Below are positions 4,513 to 5,142 of a stretch of DNA of 5,142 nt, one piece after another. Within the stretch, counting starts at the first letter, position 1, and the number at the start of each line of letters is the position of its first letter. The notes below the pieces were generated by a model. That model was not told the origin of the DNA and did no database searches. It saw only the letters and a program-made list of their open reading frames with translations. Position numbers and translations under genes: made by a program. This DNA is from Modestobacter sp. (GTDB lineage: Bacteria; Actinomycetota; Actinomycetes; Mycobacteriales; Geodermatophilaceae), in assembly GCA_025966175.1 (NCBI GenBank), contig JAOPVN010000407.1, forward strand, positions 1 to 5,142, in the 5' to 3' direction.

Positions 4513-5142
4513 GGACGGGGGTGAGCCCCAGGGACATGCCGGACAGGCCGCGCGAGCGGACGGCGAGGCCGTCGGCGATCTTCTCCAGCGCCTGGGCGGC
4601 CGGAGCGTCGGGCTGGGCGAGCACGATCGGGGCACCGGCGTCGCCGGCTTCGCGCAGCCGGGTGTCCAGCGGGATCTGGCCGAGCAGCGGCACCCGGGCG
4701 CCGAGGGTCTTGGTGAGCGCGTCGGAGACGGCCTCGCCACCGCCGGAGCCGAACACCTCCATCCGGGAGCCGTCGGGCAGCTCCAGCCAGGACATGTTCT
4801 CGATGACGCCGACCACCTGCTGGTGGGTCTGCGTGGCGATCGCCCCGGCGCGCTCGGCCACCTCGGCAGCAGCCAGCTGCGGGGTGGTCACCACCAGGAT
4901 CTCGGCGTTGGGCACCAGCTGGGCCACCGAGATGGCGACGTCGCCCGTGCCCGGGGGGAGGTCCAGCAGCAGCACGTCCAGATCGCCCCACCAGACGTCG
5001 GCGAGGAACTGCTGGAGCGCGCGGTGCAGCATCGGGCCACGCCACACGACCGGGGTGTTGCCCGGGGTGAACATGCCGATCGAGATGACCTTCACGCCGT
5101 AGGACTGCGGCGGCATGATCATGTTGTCGACCTGGGTCGGCT
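4505..5142 (-). CDS. mrp: Mrp/NBP35/ApbC-family P-loop ATPase (5' part beyond window end)
   Basis: Mrp proteins are ParA/MinD-like ATPases implicated in carrying or assembling Fe-S clusters in the cytoplasm. Only the C-terminal 211 residues are visible. The frame stays open to the window edge and reads PTQVDN before the first internal Met at 5122, so the gene continues outside and that ATG is not the start. The P-loop (KGGVGKS) would lie upstream. Visible landmarks are IMPPQSYGVKVISIGMF, NTPVVWRGPML, Walker B-like DVLLLDLPPGTGD, VTTPQLAAAEVAERAG, GVIENMSWL, FGSGGGE and VPLLGQIPLD, ending RGLSGMSLGLTPVRR. The stretch after ENMS, where E. coli Mrp has a CxxC pair, reads WLELPDGSRMEVFG, and the visible part contains no cysteine at all. 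I recall the mycobacterial orthologue also lacks it. The gene lies near htrA-tatB as in Mycobacterium and converges with marR across a hairpin. Confidence 0.93.
   Translation of the reverse strand, partial: PTQVDNMIMPPQSYGVKVISIGMFTPGNTPVVWRGPMLHRALQQFLADVWWGDLDVLLLDLPPGTGDVAISVAQLVPNAEILVVTTPQLAAAEVAERAGAIATQTHQQVVGVIENMSWLELPDGSRMEVFGSGGGEAVSDALTKTLGARVPLLGQIPLDTRLREAGDAGAPIVLAQPDAPAAQALEKIADGLAVRSRGLSGMSLGLTPVRR

Noticed and set aside
4488..5045. A 185-codon minus-strand frame over mrp, and a 193-codon plus-strand frame at 4521-5102
   Set aside because: Both are Arg/Ala/Pro- or Ser-rich shadows of the mrp coding frame without domain features.
5120..5122. ATG as the start of mrp
   Set aside because: The open frame and typical Mrp sequence (PTQVDN) continue past it to the window edge, and the essential P-loop would be missing.
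1..5142. Mobile elements, CRISPR arrays, tRNA or rRNA genes, riboswitches
   Set aside because: I saw no transposase or integrase motifs, no regularly spaced repeats, no cloverleaf or rRNA-like sequence, and no known riboswitch core in the three short intergenic regions.

Overview
The window is very GC-rich and densely coding, with GTG starts and a leaderless-looking gene. It carries the conserved actinobacterial order htrA - tatB - (variable genes) - mrp, known from Mycobacterium, where sigE and its anti-sigma factor lie just upstream of htrA. I infer a high-GC actinomycete. The protein style suggests something near Geodermatophilaceae (Blastococcus, Geodermatophilus, Modestobacter), but the sequence alone does not prove the family.

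Layout: the 3' part of a membrane-anchored HtrA/DegP-type serine protease (1-1320, +) is cut by the window start. A 114-bp gap with a stem-loop leads to tatB (1435-1830, +), the Tat translocase subunit. tatB converges with a minus-strand pair that overlaps by 4 bp: an LLM-class flavin-dependent oxidoreductase (3718-2687) followed by an alpha/beta-hydrolase/esterase (2690-1839). A 160-bp divergent intergenic region separates this pair from a MarR-family regulator (3879-4427, +). The window ends in the 3' part of mrp (4505-5142, -), an Mrp/NBP35-type ATPase, convergent with marR across a strong hairpin.

How the genes fit together: htrA and tatB are envelope housekeeping genes (protein quality control and folded-protein export), and mrp is a conserved Fe-S/metal-cluster-type ATPase. 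The three genes between tatB and mrp look like an independent, inducible catabolic or detoxification cassette. Its most informative element is a 28-bp imperfect palindrome (3829-3856, 12 of 14 positions paired). It fills the spacer and -10 of a good minus-strand promoter and also covers the -35 zone of the leaderless marR promoter. This suggests that the MarR protein represses both itself and the LLM-hydrolase operon until it binds a ligand. An LLM oxidoreductase coupled to an esterase would fit a two-step route in which oxygenation makes an ester and the ester is then cleaved, but that chemistry is a hypothesis.

Smaller observations are two short tandem duplications (15 bp inside the hydrolase gene, 17 bp across the mrp stop codon), a second dyad in the leader of the LLM gene, and an Mrp that lacks the C-terminal CxxC motif. 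I see no mobile element, CRISPR, tRNA or rRNA, and no clearly novel multi-gene system.
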